The notes under the pieces were generated by a model. That model was not told the origin of the DNA, ran no database searches, and worked only from the letters and a program-made list of their open reading frames with translations. From assembly GCF_037975245.1 (NCBI RefSeq), contig NC_092567.1, positions 7,688,714-7,752,713 of the forward strand: DNA of 64,000 nucleotides. The letters are read 5' to 3'. Shown here piece after piece: positions 10,572 through 23,321 of this stretch. Origin of the DNA: Apostichopus japonicus (lineage: Eukaryota; Echinodermata; Holothuroidea; Aspidochirotida; Stichopodidae). Within the stretch, counting starts at the first letter, position 1; the number at the start of each line of letters is the position of its first letter. The position numbers were made by a program, and so were the translations under genes.

Positions 10572-12632
10572 GACATGCTTAGCAAATCTAACTCATAAAT
10601 AGTAGAGATCTTAGCCTAGTTGCTGACTGAATATCAGAAAAGTCCAAGTTAAAGCATATCTTAACTATAAAGGAATTGAATAAAATACAATCGAGACACT
10701 GAGTTTTCTTTAGGGATCTTAAATTAAGCGAAGAATGAAACCAGCGATTAACATTCTAGGTGTACTGATGCCTAACATTTACTTCATTCTAGCTAACAAA
10801 ATGTATCAATAGACAAACTCTAGAAACTTTGTTATTCCTCAAAAAAATTTAAATCACAGAAAATGGTTCAACTCGATTTTAATCGTACATAACATAGCCT
10901 TATACGCATTAATACAAGTCAATCTATAACATTCCAAAATTATCATTTTAATCACCTAACTTATTAAATCTACCAGGTCGGACATTTGAGCCACTTGTGT
11001 GAGAAACCTGCAGCTTTTTTACCGAGCAGGCTAACTGAAATAATGTTATTTAATAACTGATTAGTTGAATGACCATACTCCTGCCAATATACCTGACACT
11101 TTGTATGAAATATACCTTTGTTAAATACTGTATAGGGCCCAGAGCTTTGAGCCTCTATAAAACAGTTTTCCTATTAAGTCTAATAATAATCAAATGCAAT
11201 ACATAGTTATTAAAAGGAATCTTTCGTCCATGTTTTTCCAGGAGCAACTAGATCGTGGTGTTCTACTGACAGCTGGTTTGTCTTAATTTTGCCCACATAA
11301 TTATAAAAACTGTACGTCATTTCCAAGCCAACAGACTTATGGCCACATTATGTTTAAAAAGTAAAATGGTTTTGAATTGAAAGTGCGCCACCTATTTTAC
11401 CCTGCTGCAACTCTCAATAGCAGAAGTTCGCCAGAGCCGTAGCTCAAACGTTAAATGTTCCGCTAACTGTTCACACCCGATGAACTCCATGTAACAGAAG
11501 ATATTTCAATGAAGACCCAATCAACCCGATTAAACTTAAAAGTAATAATTAATTAGTATAATTAAACCCTCAAGGATATGAAGTGTTTACAGATAACAAT
11601 ATTATTTGTAAAAAAAAATATATAATTAGCGGATGGTACTATTTAATTGGAAGAAACGATAAAGTTTAGAAAGTTAAGATCATAAGCAATACCCAATTTA
11701 TGAATATCTACAAACACAAAGAAAGAAAAATGTTACATTTCGAAAAAATCTACTAGAAGTTATGTCACACTCAAACCGTAACTTAGGAATGAATTTGATA
11801 ATTAACTAATTAAACACAGATGGACATCATCTTTAAACAAATCATATTAATTAGAAATAATTATAATTCAAGCAGAATAGTCGGATTTGGATCAATAATG
11901 AAATAATTTGTAAATTAAATTTTGAGTTTAAGCCTCGTCAACCTTCTCTCTGGAAACTTGAATTTGATCTACCGGACATCTGCTTCTCTAAACTGCATTT
12001 TAATTATAAGAAACAACCTATTGATTTAAATATAATTCTTCAAACTCTCCTTATACTTTATAAAAACCTGGTATTAGTTAGAGTAGAAGTTTCCTTTTCA
12101 TGATTCCTATAACATTAAATTACATTTTCCTTCTGAAAGTTCTAAATAAAAATACAAATAAATTTGATCAATATTTTTCTTCAAAAGATAGATAATCTCA
12201 ATTATTATTGACCCATTTCTTATAAAATTCTCAACCCGTCATTGAGATTTGTTTCCTATTAACTAATAAATAAAAATATGTAGCCTCGCATTCTTATTTT
12301 ATTAAACCTTATATAAAAACTTTAATGAATAATTTAATTGTAAAACAATCAAACTAACCCTTTAATCCTACATTACCACTGTATTTTCTCTAATCTAATG
12401 TAATTATTCCTGTTTATATTTGTGTCCCCATAAAATCAGCCCCTTATTTCCGTTCTAATAACTGATTCCGTCTTACAAATAAACACGACCTAAATGTCTT
12501 AGTTTATCGCTTTATTTTCCTTTATCTTTTTTTCGTTATTTTTATTTTATTATAATTATTCTAAACCTAACCAAATCCAATATATTTATCTCCATCTACT
12601 CTATTATCAGTAACTCTATTCTTTCATTCTAG
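10572..12632. other. AT-rich stretch upstream of the first recognised exon
   Basis: Strongly AT-rich with no supported coding frame or RNA gene. It ends in a pyrimidine-rich tract and acceptor (CTTTCATTCTAG) directly before the LRR exon, so it is probably an intron of that gene. Confidence 0.45.
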
Positions 12633-12841
12633 ATTCCTATTTCCTGTGTGCGTCTATTTTCCTGCTCTCCTAGAGTTGATAAGTCTGGTCTGAACCTTAT
12701 CCTTGAGTCTCGTCTCTCTCTCTCTATCCTGAGTTCTCTCCAGGAGCTGTGGATCTATGACTACAACAGGAGACTAACTAATGAAGAGTTGGCGGCCATC
12801 TTGTCTTACTCCTCACAGTGTACAAGCTTGAAGGAGCTGCA
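12633..12841 (+). CDS. Exon: leucine-rich-repeat segment
   Basis: The acceptor is CATTCTAG|ATTCC and the donor CTGCA|GTAAGT, a near-perfect consensus. The 209-bp exon is open from phase 0 to phase 2. It encodes about 69 residues, including CVRLFSCSPRVDKSGLN, a serine/leucine-rich middle, LQELWIYDYNRRLTNEELAA and SYSSQCTSLKELQ. The LxxLxI and (S)LKELQF spacing is that of leucine-rich repeats, which usually form ligand- or partner-binding surfaces. The DNA contains a TCTCTCTC run that encodes part of the repeat. The LRR assignment is from pattern; the exact family is not established. Confidence 0.7.
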
Positions 12842-15800
12842 GTAAGTATTCCGGTGTAGATGCTAGAATCATTATAACAGTTAAACAGGGTATTAATTTA
12901 ATAATACAAATTATCAATATTAAACTAACAATAAATACTGTGAAGTCTGCTGTATTTTAATGTCAAGGATTGGATTCAATGAGTTTAGTTGGATTTATTT
13001 CAATAATTAGGTCATCGTGATTGGAATTCTGTAGAATGTGATTAATAATACAAAATATGATGGATAAATAGGGAATATTTTAAGAGGGTGTTTGTAATAG
13101 AGGGAGGGGTGCAGGGGTGGTGGTGGTGGTTTAAATGTTCTTTGTTTATGTTAATGTTAAAATTTAACGAAATAGGTTTTAGAATTACAGGAATATTTAT
13201 TAGGATAAAATAAGAGATATATAGACAAAGAAATTGGATTTTAATAATTCTAGCGAGTGAAATTAATATTATAAAGTAAAGTTTTATAAAGAATAACTGT
13301 TAATTTTGACTGAAACCTCCGAAATAGTTTATTTTCAATTATGTACAATTAATTTAAGAAACAAAAGAGATTGAAAATTGTTATTAATTTTAAAGTAGTA
13401 AAATGATGGCAATGAAAATAGCAATAACTTATAACTTTGTTCTTATAAACTCCTCATAATTGTGATCAGATTATGACACTCTAGCAAAACTGAAATGTAT
13501 ACAAAAGAAGCAACCAATAAAACAGTTTTAGTTGTCGAAATTTAAAAAACAGTTACGCAAAATAAGTTAACTAATTAAAACAAAATAAAAGTTAACTAGA
13601 AGGAAATAAATAATTGAAATTGAGTTAACTATATAGTTAAAAAAAACAATTATTGCAATAAATATAATTAAAGGCAAATCTGTATCTTATAACTTCCAGA
13701 GGTTCAAATTTAATCCAATTAAAACTACATCAATTTCTTCTCTATAGTTTGAAATACAATGTTATACAAAATAAGCTAAATTAATATTCATGCTTATATT
13801 TTAACATAATTATCAACAATAATTAAAAATTTAACCAAGAGCTTTCAGCTTTGTATAATTCATAACTTTAAACAAACACTGTTTAAATATTTTAATATTC
13901 CTCGTATTAATGTTACTATATACTTGATTCGATCATGACGTCCCTAGTTCGTCCTTTACAATGCAGTGTTAATTAATCCTCCAAGACACCCTCTCCCCCC
14001 ACCCCCAACCAACCCCTCCTCTCTCTCCTCATCTTGCCCCGTTTGGTCTTACATATCAAACCTCGTTAAAGTTTCTCCTTTCCGTCCTCACCATTCGGAA
14101 AGTAATCAGTAACATCTTCAACTTACAGCTGACGTGTTACTAAAAAAGAATATATTTAAGTCGCACCCGCCACCCCCCCCCTCCTTCCCCACCGCGCCTC
14201 ACCCAAATCTCGAAAGAAAAGACAAAAACTATTTAGTAGTTACATAAATGAAATAAATTAGAAAGAAAGCTGCTTTACATATGTTATAAGTGAGCCACCG
14301 CCATTCCAGGAATAACTAACTAAAAAATATCACTGGAAATAACACACTGTGGTCTGGCTATAAAACAAATATATTACACAATGTTTATTCCCTATCTAGA
14401 CTAAATACCTTACCCCAATCCCAGTATGCTCTTGGTTAAGTTTAGTCTCGCCCCTCTGCCCCACTCCCATTCAGACACCTTACCTGGACCCGTCACCACT
14501 CTCCCTTTGCCACCCCCCCTCCCCGTGGTACATACTCGTTTTTTAGATGGCCCTTCAAATCCATTCTATGTTTCTACCCGATAACATCACCGTTTTAGTA
14601 CACACAGTAGGCCTACTCTACTTCTACATAGTTTTCTGCACAGACGATTGATTCAAACTATTTATTTCTAAAGAAAAATAAGTTAGCAGTAGAGATGACA
14701 CACCTGGAACTCCAGTAAATACCTAATTAGCATAATAATAGATGACACGAGTCAGGGTTATAGATAATGAATAGAATAGAAACGAGCCACGCGTCTAGTG
14801 TGCACCTGGAATGTTGTAACTGCCATACAACGTAACCATGGAAACTGACGATAAGTAGGTCAGTCTGTGTCTAGCAGTGGCTGGGAATAATGCATTTTAT
14901 TCAATACGGGTTAGCATGTCATATGCCATGATATTACAACGTGTTCTCATTATTATTCTTTGTTTATATATTTTAAATGAGTAAACTTGATTTCCTTGGT
15001 TGTTTAATACATCCCTCACTTGCGCCTCTCACTAATTTTATAGACGGAATGTTTAAATTCCCTTTCTTGTTTTTTTTTTTCTGTATGTACTTCTCGTTGG
15101 TATATGGAAGTCAATTAGCACATAATTGAATAGCCCTTAATTTAACTCACATATCTAATATGTGACTATAAACATTGCGGGTTCTTAATTGCTTAGTTTA
15201 TGGAGAAAAGTTTTGTTCTGTGAAGTTGATTAAACAGTTAAACGGTGGAGATAAAATATTACTCGTGTTTAGCAGGGAGAAAGATTCGTTTGATGAGATC
15301 TTTTATCTTTTTAAATATCGAATTATATACTGCACTAGTTCTTTTTTATCTATACAGAACAGGCGAAAGTGATTAAATTATTCCATCGAAGTTTAAAATG
15401 TATAATGGATAACGACAACTAGAAATGGATTTCAAATTTGCAACTTAAATGTTTTTAACGAATTTAGAAAGGCTTAGAAGGCTGTCATCATCGCCTTCAG
15501 ACTTTCTTCCAAATGGTTTACAGTATTGTTATAACACACGCTAGCAAAATGAAGTACATATTTCTATCCCCGGTACACAATGAATGAACCTACAAGTTAA
15601 CAATCAGAATAAACACTTATACAACTGCCAGGGTCATATCCAGGTCGTAAATATGGCCACGGTTCATTTAGTTTTGTTGCTGAGAAGGAAAAAAGAAGAA
15701 ACAGTTATTCACTTGTTGAAATGAATTCATTACGTCATAATTTGCGATGTTAAAACTTTTACATGAATCATGGTGGTATGCTGATTAAAACTGAACATAA

Positions 15801-16201
15801 GTATATTGTGATAGTAACATGTATGTTCAACACTCAATAGAAAAAAGGAAGGAAAATGAAACAGAAAAGAAACCGAAGGAGAGGAGTTATGTTCCTGGAA
15901 ATACAGTAAGTAGAGATCTGTGGGTAATTGTATACTGTCGGCCACACATCCGGGGTTTTCCTCCCGTCAAATCGCAGCGAATAGGGTGAAAACATGTAAA
16001 GTAATTGTGTCTAAATATCGCGAATCTACGCTTTCAGAACGCATGAAGAGAAACATGAATACTCTACGCATATACCTCTATAGGCATAAGAGTGCAATAT
16101 AATAGTAAAGTAGAGGAGCCCTAATGTAACAGAAGCTAAGCTATCTTCGTAGGTATTTTACAGATGTTGTATTTTTAATTGTTTGAGACACTACAGTAGG
16201 A
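12842..16201. other. Intronic AT-rich DNA
   Basis: Very AT-rich, with no second coding frame supported. It holds C-rich patches (about 13991-14022, 14166-14200 and 14512-14526) and a GGTGG run near 13121-13131. It is most likely the beginning of the first long intron. Confidence 0.4.
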
Positions 16202-16249
16202 CTACCCAGGCGCGTATCCAGGGGGGCGTTGGGGGCGCGCGCCCCCGGG

Positions 16250-16400
16250 TAAGGAAAAGAGGAGAGAAAAAAAGAGAAGAAAAAAGGGAAAAGGAGGGGG
16301 AAAAAAAGAAAAGGAGGAGAGAAAGGAAGGGAAAAGAAAAAGAAAAAAGAGAGAAAAGGAGGGAGTAAAAGAGAGCCAAGACCTCGGGAAGAGAAAGATG
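16250..16400 (+). repeat. Polypurine tract in copy C
   Basis: About 150 bases of A and G on plus, homologous in position and sequence style to 6790-6950. The open frames across it are compositional. Confidence 0.8.
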
Positions 16401-16792
16401 AACAGTCATAGTTAAAGCGTTGATCCCTATTATATACACAGGGTAGCCAGTGACAGATCAAGGATTACGGAAGGGGTGTGCGCCTTACCCTACCCCTTAC
16501 ACCGACAACTCCATTTTTGACGTTTCCATTTTTCCTCTCTCACTAATGTATCTATATAATTACTATATATGGTCTATCATAACGCGTGTGTGTGTATGGA
16601 CGCCTTAAACAATTGTATAAATTGTAGTACAATTGTGCTATATGGAACCAACTGTGGCTGGTCTTGAACTCGACCGAGTCGTCGGGGAACATGACGCATT
16701 TCGGGAAGGGGGCGACCGCCCCCCCCCCGTGCAAATTTTCTTTATGACATCGCTAGTAATTTCAAAATAGACAATGCTTAGATGCAACTTAC

Positions 16793-16870
16793 AAGGCCTG
16801 GGAAGTGTCATTTCCAGCGATCTGGGAGGCATTTTCGGCCAAAATTTTTCTTGTACGCTTCGCGCCAACT
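16793..16870 (+). repeat. Conserved subterminal module, copy 6 (truncated)
   Basis: Contains AAGGCCTGGGAAGTGTCATT and TTGTACGCTTCGCGCCAACT, then breaks off before the GGTGGCGCTCCGCTTAGATA half. A degenerate right-end-like GCTGCACGCCTG follows at about 16888-16899. Confidence 0.75.
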
Positions 16871-17655
16871 ACTCGCAATTACTCGCTGCACGCCTGTTCG
16901 AATTTGTAAAGCAAAGAGCAGATATAACATCATATCAGTGAGCATTGAAATGCATGTTCCACGATGAAAAGCCTCAAAAAACTGTTTATGTGTGTAGTCA
17001 AAGGCGTAGGAGCCAAATTGGATTTGGGGCTGTAACGACTTGCCCGAAAAAAAAACCGAAATTTTTTCAACTCATCAATGCCAATATCAGCCCCCGCCTC
17101 CTACGGGACCTACGCCTATGTGTGTAGTATTCGGTTTCGATATACCTGATATCGGACATATCTGGCTATTTTTCATTTCCTTCAACCAAGTTTTATAATA
17201 GCCATTATAAGAGGTTGCAATATTTCTACACCAAGAAATTAACTGTGTCGGAATTTTAGAAAATTTCCTCACCATTCCTCATCATACTTTCTTCTACTCG
17301 TGCAATTTTGACCTGTCTATTAGGGGTTCAAGGAGGTTTTTCTATATTGGTTGTCCATAGATTGAATTTTTTGCAACATCATGGGTATGTTTTCAAGTGA
17401 TTTTTATTCACGAGAAATGTGAATTTTCAAATTTTCAACAAATAATGGGCTTAAAACCTTCAAAAGTGGGGCTTTCGGATATTGTGGGCCGTGACGTAGA
17501 ATCACATACAAAAGCAATGATCCATAGGACATGCAATCAGGTCGAACATGATGTGTGACTGGTTACAATCTTCAAAAAGGTTATGGATGGAAAAAAAACT
17601 TTTGGGAAATACTTGGTTCTCAGGCAAAAGTGTACATCTGGTTGCTCATTTTCAA

Positions 17656-17752
17656 GCCCGAGAAGTGCCATTTCCGGTGATCTGGGGGTATCAAAACCAA
17701 AAATTCTCTTGTACGCTCCGCGGCAACCGATGGTGGCGCTCCGCTTAGATGG
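17656..17752 (+). repeat. Conserved subterminal module, copy 7
   Basis: Contains CCCGAGAAGTGCCATTTCCG, TTGTACGCTCCGCGGCAACC and GGTGGCGCTCCGCTTAGATG. It is 43 bp from the right end at 17795. Confidence 0.85.
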
Positions 17753-17800
17753 TAATTCGCGCCCCCCGGGTTAGAAAATCCTGGATACGCGCCTGCTACC

Positions 17801-19940
17801 TACATATTTATGATTCTGCGTCATGTTTTACTTTGTTCAACACTTACTTTTGTTGGGAAAAAGTTTTAATTTCGTACTGCAAAGAATCATATCTTTCTAA
17901 TGTGCAATTACGTAGCACCATGCATCTGCCTAACTGTCTAACCTTTGTTCTGTACGTTGGAGACTTGAACAACAATCATAGGCCTACTCGCGAGTGAAAT
18001 TTGGCGAGTAGATTTTTAGTCACGGTCGCCAAATAGCGATTACTTTCAATAATGATGAAAATCGTGGATACCTCTAATACTTGGTGTGTGGATTCATAAC
18101 ATCGAGTACAAGACCCCTATTGTTTTGGAGGTGTGTATAGCCACGTATAGTAGACTGACCTATGTTATCATGCCATATTGTTATTGTAACAGCTTGTTCT
18201 GGTTATACTAACAAGAAGAAGTCTAGTGCATTGAAGTCATCGAAATCTCAATGCAGTTTGCATTCGGGCTATCTTTGGAAAGGAGGGGTGGGGTGGGCTC
18301 AAAATATGACTTGCGTCCGTTGGGAGAGGTCTAAACGGGAAGAACCCTTTTTATTAAAATATAGCCTTTAATAAATAGTTTTCAATGCTGTAGCAATATA
18401 AATTACTAGTTCAACAATTAATTCCAGTATTTTGCCTACATGTGTACATTGAGTTGCTAAGTCCGCTATAGCCCTTACAGTATATATAACATTAATGAAA
18501 TATTCAAAAGCGCCTGTTTAACCAGTCACTGGATAGATACAGAAAACTAACGATTGTAAGAACAAGTTTTACATACGAAATAGAAAATCTATGCGTTAAT
18601 TATGCTAATTAGATACAAGGTACGTAACCTATATATTTTCTTTACATTGTCTGGAGCAGTGTTTTACATAGAACTGGGCAATTCAAGTATAAGGTAAGGT
18701 GATACTGAGCTAGACTTTAACATATTTATTGGATATTATGCACTATCTGTTACCGGTTAATCCAGATAATTTCATTTCATGCTCGATAAACTCAAGTGCC
18801 CTGTTGTTGTTGTGTGTTTGTAACAAGTGTCTTCATGTCTAAAAATTTGCTATTTGGCTTCAAAATAATAATAATGATAAAATATGCAGTTCAAAAGTAC
18901 CGGTATAAAGACAACTGTTGCTAAAAACATTCAAATACAGTACTTGAACCTGTGGAAAGGAATGCACAGATTATTTATTTTGAGAGGGTTTCAGATAATT
19001 TGACAGTCTAGTGGTTTCTTGCGTAAAATCAAAGTCACTTGTTCCACTTCCCCTCCCAATAAAACTTTTCTTTTGTGAATCAAAGACGATGGCATTAGTG
19101 TATTCTTAACAAAGTATGTCCAGGAAGTCTTAATAGCTCCTCGGTATGAAGGGGGTTGGATATTTTAGACACATGCAACTCTTCATTGAGAACATAGTTA
19201 AATAGGAAGATTCGATTGTGTAATGGTTAAGGTTATTATTATCAACTCCACAAAAATGTTATATTTTTTTACAATTTGATTTAGATCAATGACAAAAAAC
19301 AATGCGCGCAATGTGGTAAAATTATTGAAGTAGTTATTGAATAAATACTTAAATAACGTTGGTATATCATATAATAGTAACAATTTGTGTTTAACTTCAA
19401 TCCGAGATGATAAATTGTTACGCCCAGTAAAGAATGTTGCTATGTCCTCGACCCTTCTATCCCTCTACCTTCTATTTCTCCTCCGTTTTAGTGCAATATT
19501 GTGCAGGTTTCTCATTCCGAAATTACGTTGAAAAATTGTAATTTGTAGCATCTTAAACTATTCTGAGGTTAAGAAACAATTTTCAGTTTTAAGATTCATA
19601 ATTTCTACATTTTATATTTTACCATTGCACTCTAACAATATCAGACATTTTAGTTCTCATTTAAAAATGAGAAGGGTTCACGAAAACGATCTATATTATC
19701 AATCAATTTACCGAAAATAACATACGATAAAAATCACGTGATCCGAGCGGAAAATGGCAAGCGGTTGTTACAAGGATTTGCTCCGTTTACTTAGTGTATT
19801 GTGTACAATGTTGTATTTCTACATGTTTGTTGTTTACTTTGTTTATCTTTTATGATTTAGTAAACAATTAACCTGACTAGGAGGACATTCCTCTACGTCT
19901 TCTACATCTTACACGATGATTATTCTACTTCTCTCCATAG
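17801..19940. other. Intronic DNA
   Basis: No independent gene supported. Open frames are short and lack codon structure. The stretch ends in a pyrimidine-rich tract leading to the acceptor CTCTCCATAG at 19940. Confidence 0.4.
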
Positions 19941-20020
19941 GTTTCGTTGGGGCTACACTATGCCAGACACTATTCCGGTTGGATCCATTCCATCATCCTT
20001 GAAATCAAGAAATGTGAAAG
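19941..20020 (+). CDS. Exon: end of the LRR region
   Basis: An 80-bp exon between CTCTCCATAG and GTATTG. Entering in phase 2 (CA|G gives glutamine) it reads FRWGYTMPDTIPVG then SIPSSLKSRNVK, and leaves in phase 1. It is the natural continuation of SLKELQ from 12633-12841. A TGACGTCA palindrome lies 13 bases into the following intron (20033). Confidence 0.65.
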
Positions 20021-21871
20021 GTATTGTCACAATGACGTCATAATGGACACACCTATAATGTCTTACATTTAATTAAGGCTTTACCAACTATGTGAATTTC
20101 TTTTGACTTGTTGTTGTTGTTGATTTACATACAAGAGAGTAATGAATCAGCAACACATGATTGCCATTTTATATGAAGGAGACACCCAGAACAGAGTCTA
20201 ATTGTGATAGTAAACAACGAACTGAATAATAGAAATGTAACAACACTTCATATTGCTTGGCTTAGTTGATTTAAGAGATAAGTCATATTCCTTTAATTCG
20301 CTCCTTCGAGATCCCTGCCCTATAATATATTGTGTGAGTAGCCATCACATCAATTGATGCTTTAAATCTCTTTCCGAAAAGTAGTGGTATCATACACTTT
20401 GGGAAACTTAAGTACACAGCGACAACTATTGTGTAAGGTTTTGAAGTGATGTTGTGCCCCTCGGCCCAACACCCCGCCCCCAGTCCCCCCCCCCCTCAGG
20501 CGAACACACACATAACAAACATCCTTCTTTCAATCTGAATTGCAGAATAAAGCCGCGAAGTTTAACTTAATTCTTTTCCAAGTTCTGCAACAAATTTCTT
20601 GTTTCTCTAAAATTGCTGCAAAGTGTATTACAAAATAAACGAAAACAAAACAGACCAAAAGTGTATCGGAACTGTTGGTGCTAGATGTATCGTACTCAAA
20701 ATATATGAATAGGTAATATTAGCATAAAGATTTTATAAAGGCAAAGATAAGACACTCGTTCTGCAGTTTTATACAGGAACAGAGGGTCGTCAAAGCCGAC
20801 AGTTCATATATAGGGAGGGGGGGGGGGGGTCTGTAGTCTTTCCCCCGAAAAATGGCAAGTTTAGACTTCAAATGATACATTCTGAGTCATAGTTTGACTT
20901 ATATGACTTGACTTATGTCCAATATCTAAGTCTAATCGCAACATTGTGTTTTAACTATTCTAAGTTAGTTTGAAAAGAGTACAATCTACATGTATTGGCA
21001 GACATTAACATCCATGCACTATTTGCCTAGAAAAAATAATAGTAGAAATAAAATTTGGGTAATGATGTTAGGGAAAGCATTTAGAACTATATGTGAATTT
21101 AAAACCATATTTTATTTTCTTTCATTCATTTATTTATACACTTACAAAAGTAAGAGCTTCGCCCCCCTGACCCCAACCCGCCCCAACCGGGGCCTTACAC
21201 TACTATCCGCTGAAAATTTACTTCTTCTCATAGATAGATGTCTGTGTTTTAAAATTTCTTCAAAAGAAAAAAAAATCTTCAAAGGGTGCAGCTTAGGTCC
21301 AGCGGGTCCCCACCAGCCTGCTTGGATTACATTAAAGATAACTATAATTTATTGATTAAATCTGTTTTGAATTTTAGTGCTTTAAACTCGCTACGAGAGA
21401 ACAAGCGATATCACCAAATGTAAAAATTTCAGGAGGCTTCCCCTCGTAGAAACAACCTGGGCTTGAAATATATTCCAGAGAAAGCCCCCGACCCCGCTTG
21501 AGCTCTTAGAAACGTTCTGTAAAATGTTGAGGTTGAGCTTCTTCCTGACAACCCTATCTAAAAATTATGCAGCTTCCGGGTACTTTGCATCACACCCTTT
21601 AATAACATTAAACTATCAAAGAGAAATATATAATTTACAGTTTTGGTCTGTAAATCTGCATACAAAGCGAAATGTGCATAAAACAGGCTTTATGCTTATT
21701 AGATGAGTACTAGTTTAATTTTCTAGCCATAAATATACATGTTGTGTATCGATTCGGTACAGTTTTACATCGGTATTATATACTTATTGAGGTAACGATG
21801 TATACTTTATTCTATTTAACACTTGTTATCTGTCGAATGTTTAACTTAATATTTGTGTTTGATTTTCGCAG
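20021..21871. other. Intronic DNA with poly-G/C tracts
   Basis: No supported gene. It has C-rich (about 20483-20499) and G-rich (about 20814-20829) runs. The open frame at 20990-21355 has no recognisable features and is within chance length for AT-rich DNA. Confidence 0.4.
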
Positions 21872-22067
21872 AGATGCTATACTGTCATAAAGAAAAATTA
21901 AATTTTAGAGTAACCACGGATCTTGCAAGTAGTAGTTTAGAGAGGGATTCAGATACAATTCAAGTAGTATTATTCATCGGCCAACGCGTAAATACCCGAA
22001 AAGATCTATTGAATGTTTTTAACTGTATGGTCCACCATCTTGTCTACATACGTCTAAAATATTGTTT
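21872..22067 (+). CDS. Orphan LRR-like exon (not a multiple of three)
   Basis: Bounded by GATTTTCGCAG and TTGTTT|GTAAAC. It is 196 bp long and open in phase 1-in / phase 2-out. Its product includes MLYCHKEKLNFRVTTDLASS, LERDSDTIQVVLFIGQR and LLNVFNCMVHHLVYIRLKYC, ending in LRR-like spacing. It could follow 19941-20020 by phase. Adding it would put the 27071 exon in another open frame but then hit TGA at the start of the 37535 exon. It may be an alternative exon, a relic of another LRR gene copy, or part of an incomplete model. Confidence 0.45.
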
Positions 22068-22366
22068 GTAAACGTTATAGGATTCATTGTAGTCGTTTAA
22101 GTCAGTTAAAACTAATCGAACGCATTACTAGGAAGAAACGGATACAGCGGAATGTTCGGGTGCAGGAGGGGGGGGGGGGTTACATATTTCACGCGGCGCT
22201 TCTTGATCATGTGATATTTACTAGTTGGTTGTTATGGTATCTCTTTTTTATGGGGGGGGGGTGTTGGGTTGGGGTGATTTGACTAAGGAGCTACAGTATA
22301 TGTGCGTCTTTACTGTAATGTTGTATACGTCATTAGCCAAACACAATGTAACTTGTACATAAATGG

Positions 22367-23313
22367 GGGTCTGCCCGATATTCATAAGGTCCGCTATTCA
22401 TAGGGGTCATTGTTCATAAGGATCGTTATTAATAACGTGCATTTTCTCGATACACAGGTTCGCTCATCATAATGGAAATAAAGGTTCGTTATTCATAACA
22501 GAAAGGGATCATAATTTATAAGGTCCGGTATTCATAATGGAAACAAAGGTTTGATATTCATAATGGGCAAAACGGTTCGATATCCATAATGGACAAAAAG
22601 GTTCGTTATTCAAATGGGACAAAGGGTTCTAAATTCATAATAGAACAATGGGTTTGTAATCCATAATAGACAAAAAGGTTCATTATAATAGGAAGAAAGG
22701 TCCGATATTCATAATGGAGCGAAGGGTCCGTTATCCATAATAGACAAAAAGGTTCATTATTCATAATAGGAGAAAGGGTCCGAAATTCCTAATCGATCAA
22801 AGGGTTCGTAATCCATAACGTGAAAAAAAGTTTCGTTATTCATAATAGGAGAGGAGTGCGTCATACAAGTGCAAAAGACATTCTCCATTTTCCTACCGAC
22901 TTGTACGGAATCGGCATAAACTTGTACGTTTCCTAAAGGGGGTGGGTCATTTTCCTCATTGTGTATGATAAAGAACATTTTTGTCTATTATGAGTTACGA
23001 ACCCTTTGCTCTATTATGAATATCGAACCCTTCGTCCTATTATGAATAACGAGCCTTTTTCACCATTATGAATATCGAACCCTTCGTCCTATTATGATCA
23101 TCTAACCCTTTTCACCATTATGAATATCGAACCCATTTACCAATTATGAACAACGAACCTTATTTTTAATTTTGAATGACGAACCTTATGAACAATGAAC
23201 CATTTGCTCATTATGAATAGCGAACCTTATTAACAATGAACCTTATGGATGATGACCCTTATGAACAATGAACTTTATGAATATAGAACCTTATGAATAT
23301 CGGGCTGTCACCC
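22367..23313. mobile_element. Foldback (TU-like) element, 8-bp duplication
   Basis: A 947-bp structure whose left arm (22367 to about 22855) is an array of roughly 25-bp units such as AAGGTTCGATATTCATAATG. Its right arm (about 22980-23313) is the same array in inverted orientation (CATTATGAATATCGAACC). A non-repeat spacer of about 125 bp separates them. The termini are GGGTCTGCCCGATATTCATA and the complement of GGGTGACAGCCCGATATTCA. It is flanked by the exact 8-bp repeat ATAAATGG (22359-22366 and 23314-23321). Long inverted repeats made of short tandem units with 8-bp duplications match the foldback class, including the sea urchin TU elements. No coding sequence is present. Confidence 0.85.
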
Positions 23314-23321
23314 ATAAATGG

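Larger units (their letters stand above)
16207..17795. mobile_element. Non-autonomous DNA transposon, 5-bp duplication, copy C
   Basis: A 1589-bp element with 16-bp perfect inverted repeats (CAGGCGCGTATCCAGG and its complement at the right end), flanked by the 5-bp repeat CTACC (16202-16206 and 17796-17800). It is a sister of 6744-8864: both have the same GA-rich tract, the same internal module, a shared stretch beginning CCTATGTGTGTAGT, and the same right end. It lacks the 382-bp insertion of the sister. No transposase frame is present. It lies inside the first intron of the LRR gene. Confidence 0.9.

Noticed and set aside
20990-21355. 121-codon plus-strand frame
   Set aside because: Length is within chance for this composition, no domain is recognised, and it has no splice-site or neighbour support.
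22367-23313. Simple tandem satellite
   Set aside because: The repeat orientation inverts across a central spacer, and an exact 8-bp duplication flanks the whole, which fits a foldback element better.
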